Notes: generated from the letters alone by a model not told the origin. Counted from the stretch's first letter, positions 51,088 through 60,872 are shown. The stretch is DNA of 64,000 nucleotides from Ohtaekwangia sp036786105 (GCF_036786105.1 NZ_DAIQRQ010000002.1:1-64000); one strand, 5' to 3'. Program-made: numbers and translations.

Positions 51088-53265
51088 ATGAGCAAGAAGA
51101 AAAAAGAAACAAAACCCAAAAAAGCGAAAGGCAAAGAGTTGAAGAAACTTTTGCAAAGCTCCATTCTCGACATCCTGGATAATGCTTCGGGCAAAGGCTA
51201 TAGCATGAAGCAGATTATTAAAAAATTAGGCCTGAAGAAAAGAGACGATATAAAGCAGGCCACCCTGCTGATCTATGAACTGACAGACGATGAGCGTATT
51301 AAAGAACTAAAGAACGGCAGCTATACTTCCAACCGCCCGGTAGAGGAACTAACCGGTATTGTAGATCACGTAAGTTCACGCTTTGCCTACGTGCGCATTG
51401 GTGCAGACAAGGAAGATATATTTGTTAAAGCGCGCGACATGGGTTCGGCTGTAGACGGTGACACCGTAAAGCTCGAGGTATTACCCACGCGCCATGGCGA
51501 CCACGCCGAAGGAAAAATCACCGAGGTGATCAGACGAAATCGTACCCGCTATGTTGGCAAAATCGAGCTCTCCAAGAACTTTGCCTTTGTTGTACCCGAT
51601 TATCGCAAGATGCATCAGGATTTCTTTGTATACCCCGAGAATATCAACGGTGCCCGTAATGGCGACAAAGTAATTATTGAAGTTACTTCCTGGGCAGAAC
51701 ACGATCGAAAACCCGAGGCCAAAGTAGTGGATGTGCTCGGCAAGGCCGGTGAAAATGAAGCGGAAATACACTCCATCATGGCAGAGTTTGGTTTGCCGTT
51801 CAAATTTCCGGAGCAGGTAGAGAAAGAATCAGAAGCTATTGAAGAAGGCATCAACAAGAAAGAGATCAAAAAGCGCTGGGATTTCCGCGAGATAACAACG
51901 TTTACGATCGACCCACTGGATGCAAAGGATTTTGATGATGCGTTATCGTTCAGAAAACTGGATGGCGGTGGTTATGAAATTGGTGTACATATAGCCGATG
52001 TTACGCACTATGTTGATATGAAGTCGGAGCTTGAGAAAGAAGCGTACGATCGTGCTACGTCAGTATATCTTGTTGACCGCACTATACCCATGCTCCCCGA
52101 GCGACTCTCCAATGGTTTATGTTCCCTTCGCCCGAATGAAGACAAGCTTACCTTTTCAGCTGTATTTGAAATGGACGATAAAGGAAAGATCAAAAAAGAA
52201 TGGTTTGGCAGAACGATCATTCACTCCAACAGACGCTTTACATACGAGGAGGCACAGGAAGTTCTGGAGACCGGTAAAGGCGATTATGCCGAAGAGCTGA
52301 TCATTTTGAATACACTGGCTAAAAAACTTCGTAAAGAACGTTTCAGCAAAGGTGCTGTGAACTTTGAAACCACGGAAGTAAAGTTCAAACTCGATGAAAA
52401 AGGTAAACCCCTTGCCGTAATTCCGAAGGTAAGAAAGGATGCACATAAACTGATTGAAGAGTTCATGCTGCTCGCCAACAAACAGGTGGCAACCTTTATA
52501 TACAACTATAAAAAAGGTAAAGAGAAGAATACATTTGTATACCGTATCCACGATTTTCCTGATCCGGATAAGGTGAAAGACTTCTCGGTATTTGCCAAAC
52601 AGTTTGGCCATAACATGAATGTAGAGGAGCAGTCGATAAGCCGTTCGTTGAATAAACTGATGGAAGAGATTGAAGGCAAACCCGAGCAAAATATACTCGA
52701 ACAACTGGCTATTCGCACCATGGCGAAAGCGAAGTATTCTACGGAAGCAAAAGGACATTTCGGGTTGGCATTTGAACATTACTCACATTTTACCTCTCCC
52801 ATCCGCCGGTATCCGGATATGATGGTACATCGGCTGCTGCAACATTACCTCGATGATGGCAAGCCGCTGAGTCAAAATGAATATGAAGAGAAATGTGTTC
52901 ACTCATCAGAGCGCGAGAAACGCGCTGCCGATGCTGAGCGTGCATCGATCAAATACAAGCAGGTAGAGTTCATGGCCACGGCCGAGAACAAAGTATACGA
53001 AGGTCTGATCTCCGGGGTAACCGAGTGGGGGTTGTATGTGGAGATTGTGGAGACGAAATGTGAAGGTATGATCCGTATGTCCGATCTCACCGATGATTTC
53101 TATGAATTTGACGAGCGCAGGTATCGCATTGTTGGCCGCAAGCGCAAGAAGATTTATACCCTGGGTGACCGTATCAAGGTACGGGTAAAGAAAACAGATA
53201 TAGACAAGCGACTGATCGATTTGATCTTTGCCGACCAGGTAACAAAAAAGACTTTCGAAGATTAA
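51088..53265 (+). CDS. rnr: Ribonuclease R (RNase II/RNB family)
   Basis: 725 residues. 3'-5' exoribonuclease able to degrade structured RNA. A basic Lys-rich N-terminus (MSKKKKETKPKKAKGKE) and a winged-helix part come first, then two cold-shock domains, the RNB core with FTIDPLDAKDFDDALS (the metal-binding Asp cluster) near residue 275, and SHFTSPIRRYPDMMVHRLL. The C-terminal S1 domain is YEGLISGVTEWGLYVEIVETKCEGMIRMSDL. All blocks are intact. Followed by a polyprenyl synthetase gene starting 45 bases later. Confidence 0.95.
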   Translation: MSKKKKETKPKKAKGKELKKLLQSSILDILDNASGKGYSMKQIIKKLGLKKRDDIKQATLLIYELTDDERIKELKNGSYTSNRPVEELTGIVDHVSSRFAYVRIGADKEDIFVKARDMGSAVDGDTVKLEVLPTRHGDHAEGKITEVIRRNRTRYVGKIELSKNFAFVVPDYRKMHQDFFVYPENINGARNGDKVIIEVTSWAEHDRKPEAKVVDVLGKAGENEAEIHSIMAEFGLPFKFPEQVEKESEAIEEGINKKEIKKRWDFREITTFTIDPLDAKDFDDALSFRKLDGGGYEIGVHIADVTHYVDMKSELEKEAYDRATSVYLVDRTIPMLPERLSNGLCSLRPNEDKLTFSAVFEMDDKGKIKKEWFGRTIIHSNRRFTYEEAQEVLETGKGDYAEELIILNTLAKKLRKERFSKGAVNFETTEVKFKLDEKGKPLAVIPKVRKDAHKLIEEFMLLANKQVATFIYNYKKGKEKNTFVYRIHDFPDPDKVKDFSVFAKQFGHNMNVEEQSISRSLNKLMEEIEGKPEQNILEQLAIRTMAKAKYSTEAKGHFGLAFEHYSHFTSPIRRYPDMMVHRLLQHYLDDGKPLSQNEYEEKCVHSSEREKRAADAERASIKYKQVEFMATAENKVYEGLISGVTEWGLYVEIVETKCEGMIRMSDLTDDFYEFDERRYRIVGRKRKKIYTLGDRIKVRVKKTDIDKRLIDLIFADQVTKKTFED

Positions 53266-53310
53266 ATCAAATTGCCACCTTCGCGGGTTATTTATCATGC
53301 ACTGATCTTT

Positions 53311-54285
53311 ATGCAGCAACTTAAAACCTACCACTCTTTATTGGAGAAGGAGATCGCGAAGCAAAAATATGGTAAGCAGCCCGCATCGCTTTATGAGCCC
53401 ATCCGTTACCTGATGGGCCTGGGAGGCAAACGCCTTCGGCCGATGCTTGCCCTGCTGTCGTATTCGCTCTATAAAACCGATACACCCTCCGTTGTGCCCT
53501 ATGCAGTTGCCGTGGAGGCGTTTCATAATTTCACGCTTATGCACGATGACATTATGGATAAAGCTCCCTTGCGCCGGGGAAAGCAAACCGTTCATGAAAA
53601 ATGGAATGTAAATACTGCGATTATATCCGGCGATGTAATGGTGGTGAAGGTATATGAAATGTTTACATCCCTCGAACCCGTTATACTGCAACGCGTGCTC
53701 AAAGCATTCAGCCAGTGCGCTGCAGAAGTATGCGAAGGCCAGCAGTGGGACATGGAGTTTGAGATTACCGAAAAAGTTACCGAAGCACAGTACATTAACA
53801 TGATTCGCCAGAAAACAGCAGTGCTTCTCGGTTTCAGCCTGGAGTTAGGTGCTATACTGGCAGGTGCCCCTGATGAAGATCGTGTCGCCCTGCGTGACTT
53901 CGGAACCAACATCGGCATTGGTTTTCAATTGAAAGATGATCTGCTTGATGCCTATGCCGACCCTGAGAAATTTGGCAAGCAGATAGGTGGCGATATCATT
54001 GCAAACAAAAAGACCTTTTTGTTAATCAAGGCGTGCGAAAAGGCAACTGGTAAAACGAAACGTGAACTAACCGAATGGCTTACCGCCAGCAAGTTTAATA
54101 AGAATAAAAAAGTAGCCGCAGTAAAGTCCATTTATGATACCCTCGGAATACCCGAGCTTACCCAGAAAAAAGTAGATCAGTTTTTCAAGAAAGGTTTCGA
54201 TAGTCTCGATCGCCTCGCGATTAACACCGAGGCCAAAGCTGTGCTGCGCCGGTATGCTGAAGCATTGATCGAGCGGCAGTCGTAA
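53311..54285 (+). CDS. Polyprenyl (farnesyl/geranylgeranyl-type) diphosphate synthase
   Basis: 324 residues from ATG 53311; a TTG at 53272 is in frame but adds non-family sequence. First aspartate-rich motif HDDIMDKAPLRRG at 78-90, second LKDDLLDAYADPEKFGKQIGGDI near 209. Between them KQ.TAVLLGFSLELGAIL. Builds isoprenoid diphosphates from IPP. Chain length cannot be read exactly: no bulky blocking residues are evident before the first motif, so medium or longer chains are possible. In Bacteroidota such enzymes serve menaquinone or undecaprenyl-type lipids. Confidence 0.92.
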   Translation: MQQLKTYHSLLEKEIAKQKYGKQPASLYEPIRYLMGLGGKRLRPMLALLSYSLYKTDTPSVVPYAVAVEAFHNFTLMHDDIMDKAPLRRGKQTVHEKWNVNTAIISGDVMVVKVYEMFTSLEPVILQRVLKAFSQCAAEVCEGQQWDMEFEITEKVTEAQYINMIRQKTAVLLGFSLELGAILAGAPDEDRVALRDFGTNIGIGFQLKDDLLDAYADPEKFGKQIGGDIIANKKTFLLIKACEKATGKTKRELTEWLTASKFNKNKKVAAVKSIYDTLGIPELTQKKVDQFFKKGFDSLDRLAINTEAKAVLRRYAEALIERQS

Positions 54286-54404
54286 TCTTTCTTTCATGCT
54301 TTGTGTGTGCAAGACACATCCGCTTTTGATCGAAATTTTTTACGGGTGGTTTTATAGAGCGCAGTGATCGCTGTATCTTTCTTTTAGTCTTTCACAACCA
54401 ATCT

Positions 54405-55598
54405 ATGAAACCACTTGTTTTTGCAAAGCTGTCGTTCATGATGCTTCTCGAATATTTTATTTGGGGAGCCTGGTACGTAACGATGGGTACCTATATGTCA
54501 ACCTTCCTGCATTCTACAGGTATTCAGATAGGTGCAGCGTATAGTGCACTGGCTATTGCTACCATGATCTCTCCGTTTTTTATAGGGCTGGTGGCCGATC
54601 GTTACTTTGCGGCACAACGGATTATGGGTGTGTTGCATTTAGCAGGCGCTGTGCTGCTATATTTTGCAACACAGGTGGTAGATAACACTGCGTTTTACTG
54701 GATCATTCTTTTTTACTCCTTGCTATATATGCCAACCATTGCATTGTCTAACAGTATAGCGTTTCACCAGCTGACCGATCCCGGTAAACAATTTCCGTGG
54801 ATACGTGTATTCGGCACGGTAGGATGGATCATTGCCGGTATCATGATTGGTGTACTATCCATTGAAAAAACACCGCAGACATTTTACCTCGCGGCCATCG
54901 CTTCTGCCTTGTTAGGTATAAGTAGCTTTACGCTTCCAAACACACCACCAAAAGGAAAGTCATTGGAAGCTTCCAGTGCTATGGGAGCAGAAGCCTTTGT
55001 GTTATTTACCGATAGGCCTTATTTTATCTTTTTCATTGCTGCTGTTCTGGTATGTATACCGCTTTCATTTTACTATGGTTTTGCCAACCTCTTCTTGAAC
55101 GAAGCAGGCATGCACAATGCAGCCGGAAAGATGATTATAGGTCAGGCATCGGAAGCGATCTTTATTCTGGCTATTCCCTTTCTTTTTAATAGCATCGGTG
55201 TAAAGAAAATGCTGCTGCTCGGTATGGTGGCCTGGATACTTCGTTATCTATGCTTCGCTTATGGCAATGTAGATGCTTCGTTGTGGATGCTATATGCCGG
55301 CATTGCATTGCACGGCATCTGCTATGATTTCTTCTTTGTAACAGGTTATATGTATACCGAAAAGAAAGCAGGAGAGAAGATTAAGAATGCGGCACAGGGA
55401 CTGTTTACGTTTGCCACCTATGGAGCCGGTATGTTTATAGGAACGTGGTTCTCCGGTTTTACTACCGATCATTACACAACCAATGGCGTTCACCACTGGA
55501 AAGAAATCTGGTTCGTGCCGGTATATATTGCCATCGCTGTGTTGCTGTACTTTGTTTTCTTCTTTAAGGAAAAAGACGAAGTGAAACAAGCTGCGTAG
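54405..55598 (+). CDS. NupG-like major facilitator transporter (nucleoside/sugar:H+ symporter family)
   Basis: 397 residues with about 12 membrane helices. LSFMMLLEYFIWGAWYVTMGTYMSTFL at the N-terminus is the signature of the nucleoside:H+ symporter (NHS) family, and LVADRYFAAQRIMG and LYMPTIALSNSIAFHQL follow. The substrate in Bacteroidota members is often not a nucleoside but a sugar; the next gene is a Gfo/Idh/MocA oxidoreductase, which favours a sugar or sugar derivative. Inference only. Confidence 0.85.
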   Translation: MKPLVFAKLSFMMLLEYFIWGAWYVTMGTYMSTFLHSTGIQIGAAYSALAIATMISPFFIGLVADRYFAAQRIMGVLHLAGAVLLYFATQVVDNTAFYWIILFYSLLYMPTIALSNSIAFHQLTDPGKQFPWIRVFGTVGWIIAGIMIGVLSIEKTPQTFYLAAIASALLGISSFTLPNTPPKGKSLEASSAMGAEAFVLFTDRPYFIFFIAAVLVCIPLSFYYGFANLFLNEAGMHNAAGKMIIGQASEAIFILAIPFLFNSIGVKKMLLLGMVAWILRYLCFAYGNVDASLWMLYAGIALHGICYDFFFVTGYMYTEKKAGEKIKNAAQGLFTFATYGAGMFIGTWFSGFTTDHYTTNGVHHWKEIWFVPVYIAIAVLLYFVFFFKEKDEVKQAA

Positions 55599-55659
55599 AT
55601 ATCCGCAGTATACATTTCGAGAACAAGAGAATTAATCCAATAAAAAAAACTACACCATT

Positions 55660-56850
55660 ATGAACATCGCCATGCTTGGTTCCGGTTTTATCGGACGTTT
55701 TTATGCAGATTCGTTGCAAGGCTACAGAAGTAAAGATAAAATTGTAAGCATCTACTCTCGCAGGGAAGAGAGCGCTAAAAAATTTGCACAGGATTATAAC
55801 GTTGCTTTTTCTACCATTAAAATGGAAGAAGCGATCAACCGCCCTGAGGTAGATATTGTATGTATATCGCTTCCCAACAACCTGCATGAAGAAGCTGTGT
55901 TACTTTGCTGCAAGCATAAGAAGGGCGTTATCACTACAAAACCTTTGGGCCGCAATGCAGAGGAGGCCAAGCGCATGCTGGAAGCTGTAGAGAAAGCGGG
56001 TGTATTCAACGGCTACCTGGAGGACCTGGTATATACGCCCAAGTTTATCAAGGCGATGGACAGTGTGAAGAACGGTGCATTGGGAAGAATACTTTGGGCG
56101 AAGTCGCGCGAAACACACCCGGGGCCGCACAGCGATTGGTTCTGGGATATTGAACAAGCCGGTGGCGGATGTATACTTGATTTAGGATGCCACTGTGTGG
56201 AGATTACCCGCAGCTATATCGGTAAAGATATAAAGCCGGTGGAAGTGATGTGCTGGGCCGATACACAGGTGAAACCGATCGATGCAGAAGATCATGCGAT
56301 AGGCTTGGTGAAATATGAAAATGGTGCGATAGGCCAGTTTGAAGTGAGCTGGACATTTCGCGGGGGACTTGACCTGCGCGATGAAGTGATGGGAACCGAA
56401 GGTACAATCTGGATCAACAGCTTTCTGCGTACCGGCTTCGATATGTTCACTACAGGTAAAGGTGCCGACTATGTAGCAGAGAAAGCAGAGAGCAACACCG
56501 GCTGGTTATTCCCGGTAGGCGATGAGCTGAACGAGCTTGGCTACAATCACATGTTTATGGATATGTTCAACGCTATGGAGAAAGGTATAGCACCAAAAGA
56601 AACTTTTTACGATGGTTACGTGGTAAATGCTATCCTTGACGCAGCGTATCGTTCGGCCAAAACAAAACAATGGGAACCGGTGAAGCTGGATATATGGCGC
56701 GGAAAAACCGGTGTATCGAAGGACAGCCATTTGACGGAGTATGATGCCGATCATTACCTGGTAAAAGAAGAAGTAACGCACTATGGTGCACGCAAAGTGA
56801 TTATCAAAAACAAGAAGACAGGTAAAATCACCGAAAAAGTATTAGATTAA
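55660..56850 (+). CDS. Gfo/Idh/MocA-family oxidoreductase
   Basis: 396 residues. N-terminal Rossmann MLGSGFIGRFYADSLQG and VDIVCISLPNNLHEEAVLLCCKHKKGVITTKPLGRNAEEA, with the catalytic-site Lys-Pro of the family (TKPLGRN). The C-terminal alpha/beta domain holds GGGCILDLGCHCVEITRSYIG, the usual D..CH..D-like catalytic motif. NAD(P)-dependent oxidation or reduction of sugars or inositols; substrate unknown. It lies 61 bases after the NupG-like transporter on the same strand, so uptake and modification of the same compound is likely. Confidence 0.88.
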   Translation: MNIAMLGSGFIGRFYADSLQGYRSKDKIVSIYSRREESAKKFAQDYNVAFSTIKMEEAINRPEVDIVCISLPNNLHEEAVLLCCKHKKGVITTKPLGRNAEEAKRMLEAVEKAGVFNGYLEDLVYTPKFIKAMDSVKNGALGRILWAKSRETHPGPHSDWFWDIEQAGGGCILDLGCHCVEITRSYIGKDIKPVEVMCWADTQVKPIDAEDHAIGLVKYENGAIGQFEVSWTFRGGLDLRDEVMGTEGTIWINSFLRTGFDMFTTGKGADYVAEKAESNTGWLFPVGDELNELGYNHMFMDMFNAMEKGIAPKETFYDGYVVNAILDAAYRSAKTKQWEPVKLDIWRGKTGVSKDSHLTEYDADHYLVKEEVTHYGARKVIIKNKKTGKITEKVLD

Positions 56851-56854
56851 ACCA

Positions 56855-56883
56855 TTTGGTATATATTGGATTAAGTATCTTCG
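56855..56883 (+). promoter_or_regulatory. Promoter of the 56892 lipoprotein gene
   Basis: TTTG (56855-56858), 17 bases and TATCTTCG (56876-56883), a TTCG variant of the -7 box. Transcription would start within a few bases of the ATG at 56892. Confidence 0.45.
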
Positions 56884-56891
56884 AGTATTGT

Positions 56892-57314
56892 ATGAAGCAT
56901 TACAGCATATTGCTATTGATTCTGCTCGCAACAGCATGCTCTGTAAAACGCACCGGTGAGAAAACAGGTGAAGTAGTGGGTGAATTTATCAAAGGTGCAT
57001 CGAGCGGTGTTCAAAATTCTTTTAAGGTAGAAGTTGAACTCACGCCTGAACTCAGGCAACGTGGCCTTGAACTGGGAAAGATCATTATCGCCAATGATAC
57101 AATGGGAGTTGATAATCTTGTGAGCGTATACTGTATATTTAACCAGGACTTTGATGATACTGTTATGCTAAAAGCATTCGACAATCAGAAACTGGAAACC
57201 GGCAGAAGTAAAAAGATCATCAAAGCAAAAAAAGATGATGCCGGTTTCTATGATTTCGCCTTCGATCGCAGAGCCAATCTCGATGCGGAAGATTGCCGGT
57301 TAGTTCTTCAATAG
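56892..57314 (+). CDS. Small lipoprotein of unknown function
   Basis: 140 residues from ATG 56892; the frame is open upstream to 56856 but the lipoprotein signal MKHYSILLLILLATACSVK (lipobox LATAC) starts here. Mature part KTGEVVGEFIKGASSGVQNSFKVEVELTPELRQRGLELGKIII and FNQDFDDTVMLKAFDNQKLETGR. No family recognised; looks like a single beta-sandwich. Together with the next gene (24 bases later) it forms a small lipoprotein pair. Confidence 0.7.
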   Translation: MKHYSILLLILLATACSVKRTGEKTGEVVGEFIKGASSGVQNSFKVEVELTPELRQRGLELGKIIIANDTMGVDNLVSVYCIFNQDFDDTVMLKAFDNQKLETGRSKKIIKAKKDDAGFYDFAFDRRANLDAEDCRLVLQ

Positions 57315-57337
57315 TATTTTAAAAACCCTCTAATAGC

Positions 57338-57796
57338 ATGAGACTTCTTTCCATTTGTGTTCTATTGATTCTTGCACTAAGCAGTTGTGAGCGAACAACA
57401 CTATCACCAACGGAAATGCGGGTGATCTTGCACGAACGCAATGAAACGTTGGGTAAGTTTTTTAAGGAAGGCGATGTTGAAAAACTTGCAACCATGTATA
57501 CCGACAGTGCCAAGCTTTGCCCCAATGGCGCAGTGGATATTTATATAGGCCGTGAAGCGATCAAACAATTCTGGAAAGAAGCGATGGAAGGCTCGCAGTT
57601 GCTCGATATGAAAACAGAAACATTATCGGTGAACGGAAACCATGACCTGATCTATGAAACCGGTAAAACCACCACACATACAAAGTATCAGGATTCTGTT
57701 TATGTTTCTGAAGTAAAGTTTGCCAACGTATGGAAACGCCAGCAAGACGGAAGCTACCGCCTGGATGTAGACATCTGGAACGCCATAAAGCATTAA
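57338..57796 (+). CDS. NTF2-like (SnoaL/DUF4440-type) lipoprotein
   Basis: 152 residues. Lipobox LSSC (Cys17) after MRLLSICVLLILA. Mature part HERNETLGKFFKEGDVEKLATMYTDSAKLCPNGAVDIYIGREAIKQFWKEAMEGS... and FANVWKRQQDGSYRLDVDIWN, the NTF2-fold plan of small ketosteroid-isomerase-like proteins. Possible binding or enzymatic role unknown. An unrelated decayed NTF2-like gene occurs at 18460-18815. Confidence 0.8.
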   Translation: MRLLSICVLLILALSSCERTTLSPTEMRVILHERNETLGKFFKEGDVEKLATMYTDSAKLCPNGAVDIYIGREAIKQFWKEAMEGSQLLDMKTETLSVNGNHDLIYETGKTTTHTKYQDSVYVSEVKFANVWKRQQDGSYRLDVDIWNAIKH

Positions 57797-57852
57797 CCTT
57801 TGTGCCCCTTCGTTCCCTTTGTGAAACTGGATTTAGAATTTGAGGATATAGT

Positions 57853-59034
57853 TTATATCTTCTCTCCAAAAATCCCAGTAAATAACTTCCCTAATTTTTT
57901 CCGTGAGTATTTTTCTTCTGCCAACGAACGGCTCTTTTGTTGTGCTTGTTGAAGCAAAGCCGCATCGTAAATATAGGGCTGTATCTTCTTCGTAAAGTCG
58001 GTCGGATATTTTGGGTCGCTATAGATTCCGCAGCCGCGTTGCTCGATTTCCTCTTTTATCCAGCCACCAAAATTCACCACGATCAATTTACCGGCGGCAA
58101 GTCCGTCAAAATATTTATTGGGCGAGCCTGTTTCCAGAACAGGCAAAGGCTTATAGCAAATGAAAGAAGCATCGGTAATATTCATGAGTTCACGAACACC
58201 ATCGCGATTTGTGAAAGGGACGAACGTGAAGTTATTCAATTGAATTTTGCGTGCGCTCTGTTGCAGACGACTTGCCATGCCACCTTCCCCACAGAGAAAG
58301 AAATGGATTGGTAATGATGCCTTCTGTGCATTGCGCGCACACTCAAGGAAATAATCAAGTCCATTGGCATAGCCAACGGCACCAATGTAGGAGACTACAA
58401 ATTTACCTTGCACACTATATTTCTCTTCCAGGCGTGTGTCTTTGATTTCGGGAAAGTAAAAATCAGTATCCGCCATGTTGGGGATAAGATGTACTTTTTT
58501 TCCGGGGGCTCTCTTTTCGATCGCGTCTTTAATCATGGGCGATAAAGCCACCACAGAATCAGCTTGCTGATAGATGGTGCGCTCCAGGCTATAAAGAAAC
58601 TGCTTGAAGAAATAATTTTTAATCACACCAATCTGTATCGGAGCATCGGGCCACAGATCGCCTACTTCAAAAATATAGCGAATACCGAAACGGCTTCTGA
58701 TCCACAGCGCAGCCAACCCAATGGTGAGCGGAACCGAAATAGCATAACAGACATCGATATCTTTAAATTTACCTGCAAGACTAACCGATTGAAAGATATA
58801 TTTCAGGAATGAAAAGCTACGTTTGTAGAACCCAAATCTGTTCTCGTACGCGATAGGGAGATAATGAACTTCTATACCATCTACTTGCTCAACATATTGC
58901 TGTGTGCTATTAGAGCCGGTAATCACAATCGTATCAATACCCTGATCGACCAGTGCCTTGGCGAGGTAATACGACCGGAGCGCTCCTCCTTTTTGGGGTG
59001 TATTGAAATGTTGGTGCAGGATGAGAACTTTCAC
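57853..59034 (-). CDS. Family-4-like glycosyltransferase
   Basis: 393 residues from GTG 59034 (VKVLILHQHFNTPQKGGALRSYYLAKAL); the frame is open to 59145, but the extra residues are unlike the family. GT-B fold: N-terminal IDTIVITGSNS and CYAISVPLTIGLAALWIRSRFGIRYIFEVGDLWPDAPIQ, the C-terminal nucleotide-binding half with VVSYIGAVGYANGLDYFLECA, FLCGEGGMASRL and the acceptor-site VLETGSPNKYFDGLAAGKLIVVN (E..SPNK..D type). The sugar donor is unknown. It diverges from the DMT transporter gene, and lies alone. Confidence 0.88.
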   Translation of the reverse strand: MKVLILHQHFNTPQKGGALRSYYLAKALVDQGIDTIVITGSNSTQQYVEQVDGIEVHYLPIAYENRFGFYKRSFSFLKYIFQSVSLAGKFKDIDVCYAISVPLTIGLAALWIRSRFGIRYIFEVGDLWPDAPIQIGVIKNYFFKQFLYSLERTIYQQADSVVALSPMIKDAIEKRAPGKKVHLIPNMADTDFYFPEIKDTRLEEKYSVQGKFVVSYIGAVGYANGLDYFLECARNAQKASLPIHFFLCGEGGMASRLQQSARKIQLNNFTFVPFTNRDGVRELMNITDASFICYKPLPVLETGSPNKYFDGLAAGKLIVVNFGGWIKEEIEQRGCGIYSDPKYPTDFTKKIQPYIYDAALLQQAQQKSRSLAEEKYSRKKLGKLFTGIFGEKI

Positions 59035-59166
59035 GATGCAAAGAAATAAAAACCGGCAACAGCACAAGATACCCACATACCAGTTTTTTGCTTCGCAGGA
59101 GCATAATTCCTCAACTTTAAACGCTGATGCCACAAAACCTTTCAAACCTGATGGTCTGACTTATCG

Positions 59167-59174
59167 TATTTTTG
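59167..59174 (+). promoter_or_regulatory. -7 promoter element of the DMT transporter gene
   Basis: TATTTTTG, a full match to TAnnTTTG, 10 bases before the start codon at 59185. Confidence 0.45.
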
Positions 59175-59184
59175 ATTTTTATTC

Positions 59185-60102
59185 ATGGCAAAAACTCACG
59201 CTTCTCCATACTTTATAGGTGGTGTTATCATTGGCCTGGCAGGTGCTATTTGCTTTTCTACTAAAGCGATTTTCGTAAAACTGGCCTACCGCGATACGGC
59301 TATTGATGCCGTAACACTGCTGGCGCTTCGTATGCTGTTCTCATTGCCCTTCTTTGTTGTTTCTGCAACGATCGAATCACGCAGAGATACCAATACCCGG
59401 TTCACTACAAAGCAATGGATTGGGGTGGCTGCCGTTGGTTTGTTAGGATACTATATCAGCAGTCTGCTGGATTTTTTGGGGCTGCAGTATATATCAGCGG
59501 GTATGGAGCGACTTGTTTTGTTCGTCTATCCTACACTGGTATTACTGATGTCGGCTGTGTTCTTCAAGCAGAAAATAGCAAGATACCAGTGGATAGCCTT
59601 GATCATTACCTATGCCGGGCTCGCCATTGCTTTTATAAGTGAAGTAGACTGGAGTGAAAATCATAATACAAACTTCTACGTGGGGGCGTTGCTCATTTTT
59701 CTCTGTGCCATTACGTATGCCCTATATATTGTTGGCAGCGGTCGCCTCATACCCATCGTTGGTGCCACCAAGTTCAACAGCTATGCCATGACCTTCGCAT
59801 CGGCCGGTGTGTTAATTCACTATGCACTTGCGGGCCATACATCAGTTTTCAATTTGCCGCCGCTGGTATATCTGTATAGTTTCATGATGGCCATTATAGG
59901 CACAGTGGTACCCTCCTACCTGGTTACGGAGGGCATTAAACGCATTGGGTCTGATAATGCCGCCATTGTAGGGAGCATCGGTCCGATGTCTACTATTCTG
60001 CAAGCCTATGTCTTTTTGCAGGAGCCTATATCGGTGATGCAGATGGCCGGTACCGTGCTGATCCTCGTGGGTATTTTGCTGATTGGCCGAAAAGGAAAAT
60101 AA
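59185..60102 (+). CDS. EamA/DMT-superfamily transporter
   Basis: 305 residues with ten predicted membrane helices in two EamA repeats; the first starts GGVIIGLAGAICFSTKAIFVKLAYRDTAIDAVTLLALRMLFSLP, the second IGAVPSYLVTEGIKRIGSDNAAIVGSIGPMSTILQAYVFLQEPISVMQMAGTVLILVGI-like (AIIGTVVPSYL...). Metabolite exporter or importer; substrate unknown. Start is unsupported by a clear SD, but the family begins here. Confidence 0.85.
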   Translation: MAKTHASPYFIGGVIIGLAGAICFSTKAIFVKLAYRDTAIDAVTLLALRMLFSLPFFVVSATIESRRDTNTRFTTKQWIGVAAVGLLGYYISSLLDFLGLQYISAGMERLVLFVYPTLVLLMSAVFFKQKIARYQWIALIITYAGLAIAFISEVDWSENHNTNFYVGALLIFLCAITYALYIVGSGRLIPIVGATKFNSYAMTFASAGVLIHYALAGHTSVFNLPPLVYLYSFMMAIIGTVVPSYLVTEGIKRIGSDNAAIVGSIGPMSTILQAYVFLQEPISVMQMAGTVLILVGILLIGRKGK

Positions 60103-60221
60103 TGGCTCATGGCCGGGTACTGTAATTTCGGTATAAAATCGGGCTGCTTCAGTACTTTCAGGGGATAGTATTTATATACTTTCGGCAATTATCGGTAAGT
60201 TTCGAAAATTACTTATACGCT

Positions 60222-60872
60222 ATGAGATACGCCTTGATCATTTTTTTATTCATCCTTAGCCAGGTGGCTTTTGCACAGGATAAACAATACTCCTTCGTTT
60301 TTCTGAATAAGAAAACGGACGCAGTACAAATGCCTAAAGAGCAACTGGATAAAATCATGGAAGGGCACATGGCAAACATCAATCGCCTGGCAAAAGAAGG
60401 AAAGCTGCTTGCCGCCGGACCGTTTGAAGGTGGTGGAGGTATATTTATACTTAACACAAAATCAAACGAAGAAGCAAAACAATGGCTGTCAACCGATCCG
60501 GGTGTGCAGGCCAATCGCTGGAATATTGAGATACTTCCGTTTACGTTTCGCATCGCATCGCCCTGTAAAGCTCCTGAACCGTATGAAATGGTTACATACG
60601 AATTTATACGCTTCGATGCCGTGGTGAGTAAATTTACTTCGGCCACCTATCCCGATATCATCCGGAAGCATGATGCGTTTTTAAAGAAGTTATCCGAGAC
60701 TGGTAACGTGGTAATGGAAGGAACCTTCGGAGCGCATGATGGTGGTATACTGATCATGCGGGGTGCGCTGCAACGCGAAGTGATTGAAGCTGACCCGGGA
60801 TTGCAGGAAGGGTTGCTGGAGATCAGTTACAAAAAGCTCTGGATAGCAAAAGGATCGTTTTGCGAAAAGTAA
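60222..60872 (+). CDS. Exported protein with two YCII-like domains
   Basis: 216 residues. Signal peptide MRYALIIFLFILSQVAFAQ. Two YCII-type ferredoxin-like domains follow: residues 25-110 (YSFVFLNKKTDAVQMPKEQLDKIMEGHMANINRLAKEGKLLAAGPFEG...) and about 120-205 (YEMVTYEFIRFDAVVSKFTSATYPDIIRKHDAFLKKLSETGNVVMEGTFG). YCII is usually cytosolic, so a periplasmic tandem is unusual. Function unknown. A TACTTTCG -7-like box lies at about 60178. Confidence 0.75.
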   Translation: MRYALIIFLFILSQVAFAQDKQYSFVFLNKKTDAVQMPKEQLDKIMEGHMANINRLAKEGKLLAAGPFEGGGGIFILNTKSNEEAKQWLSTDPGVQANRWNIEILPFTFRIASPCKAPEPYEMVTYEFIRFDAVVSKFTSATYPDIIRKHDAFLKKLSETGNVVMEGTFGAHDGGILIMRGALQREVIEADPGLQEGLLEISYKKLWIAKGSFCEK

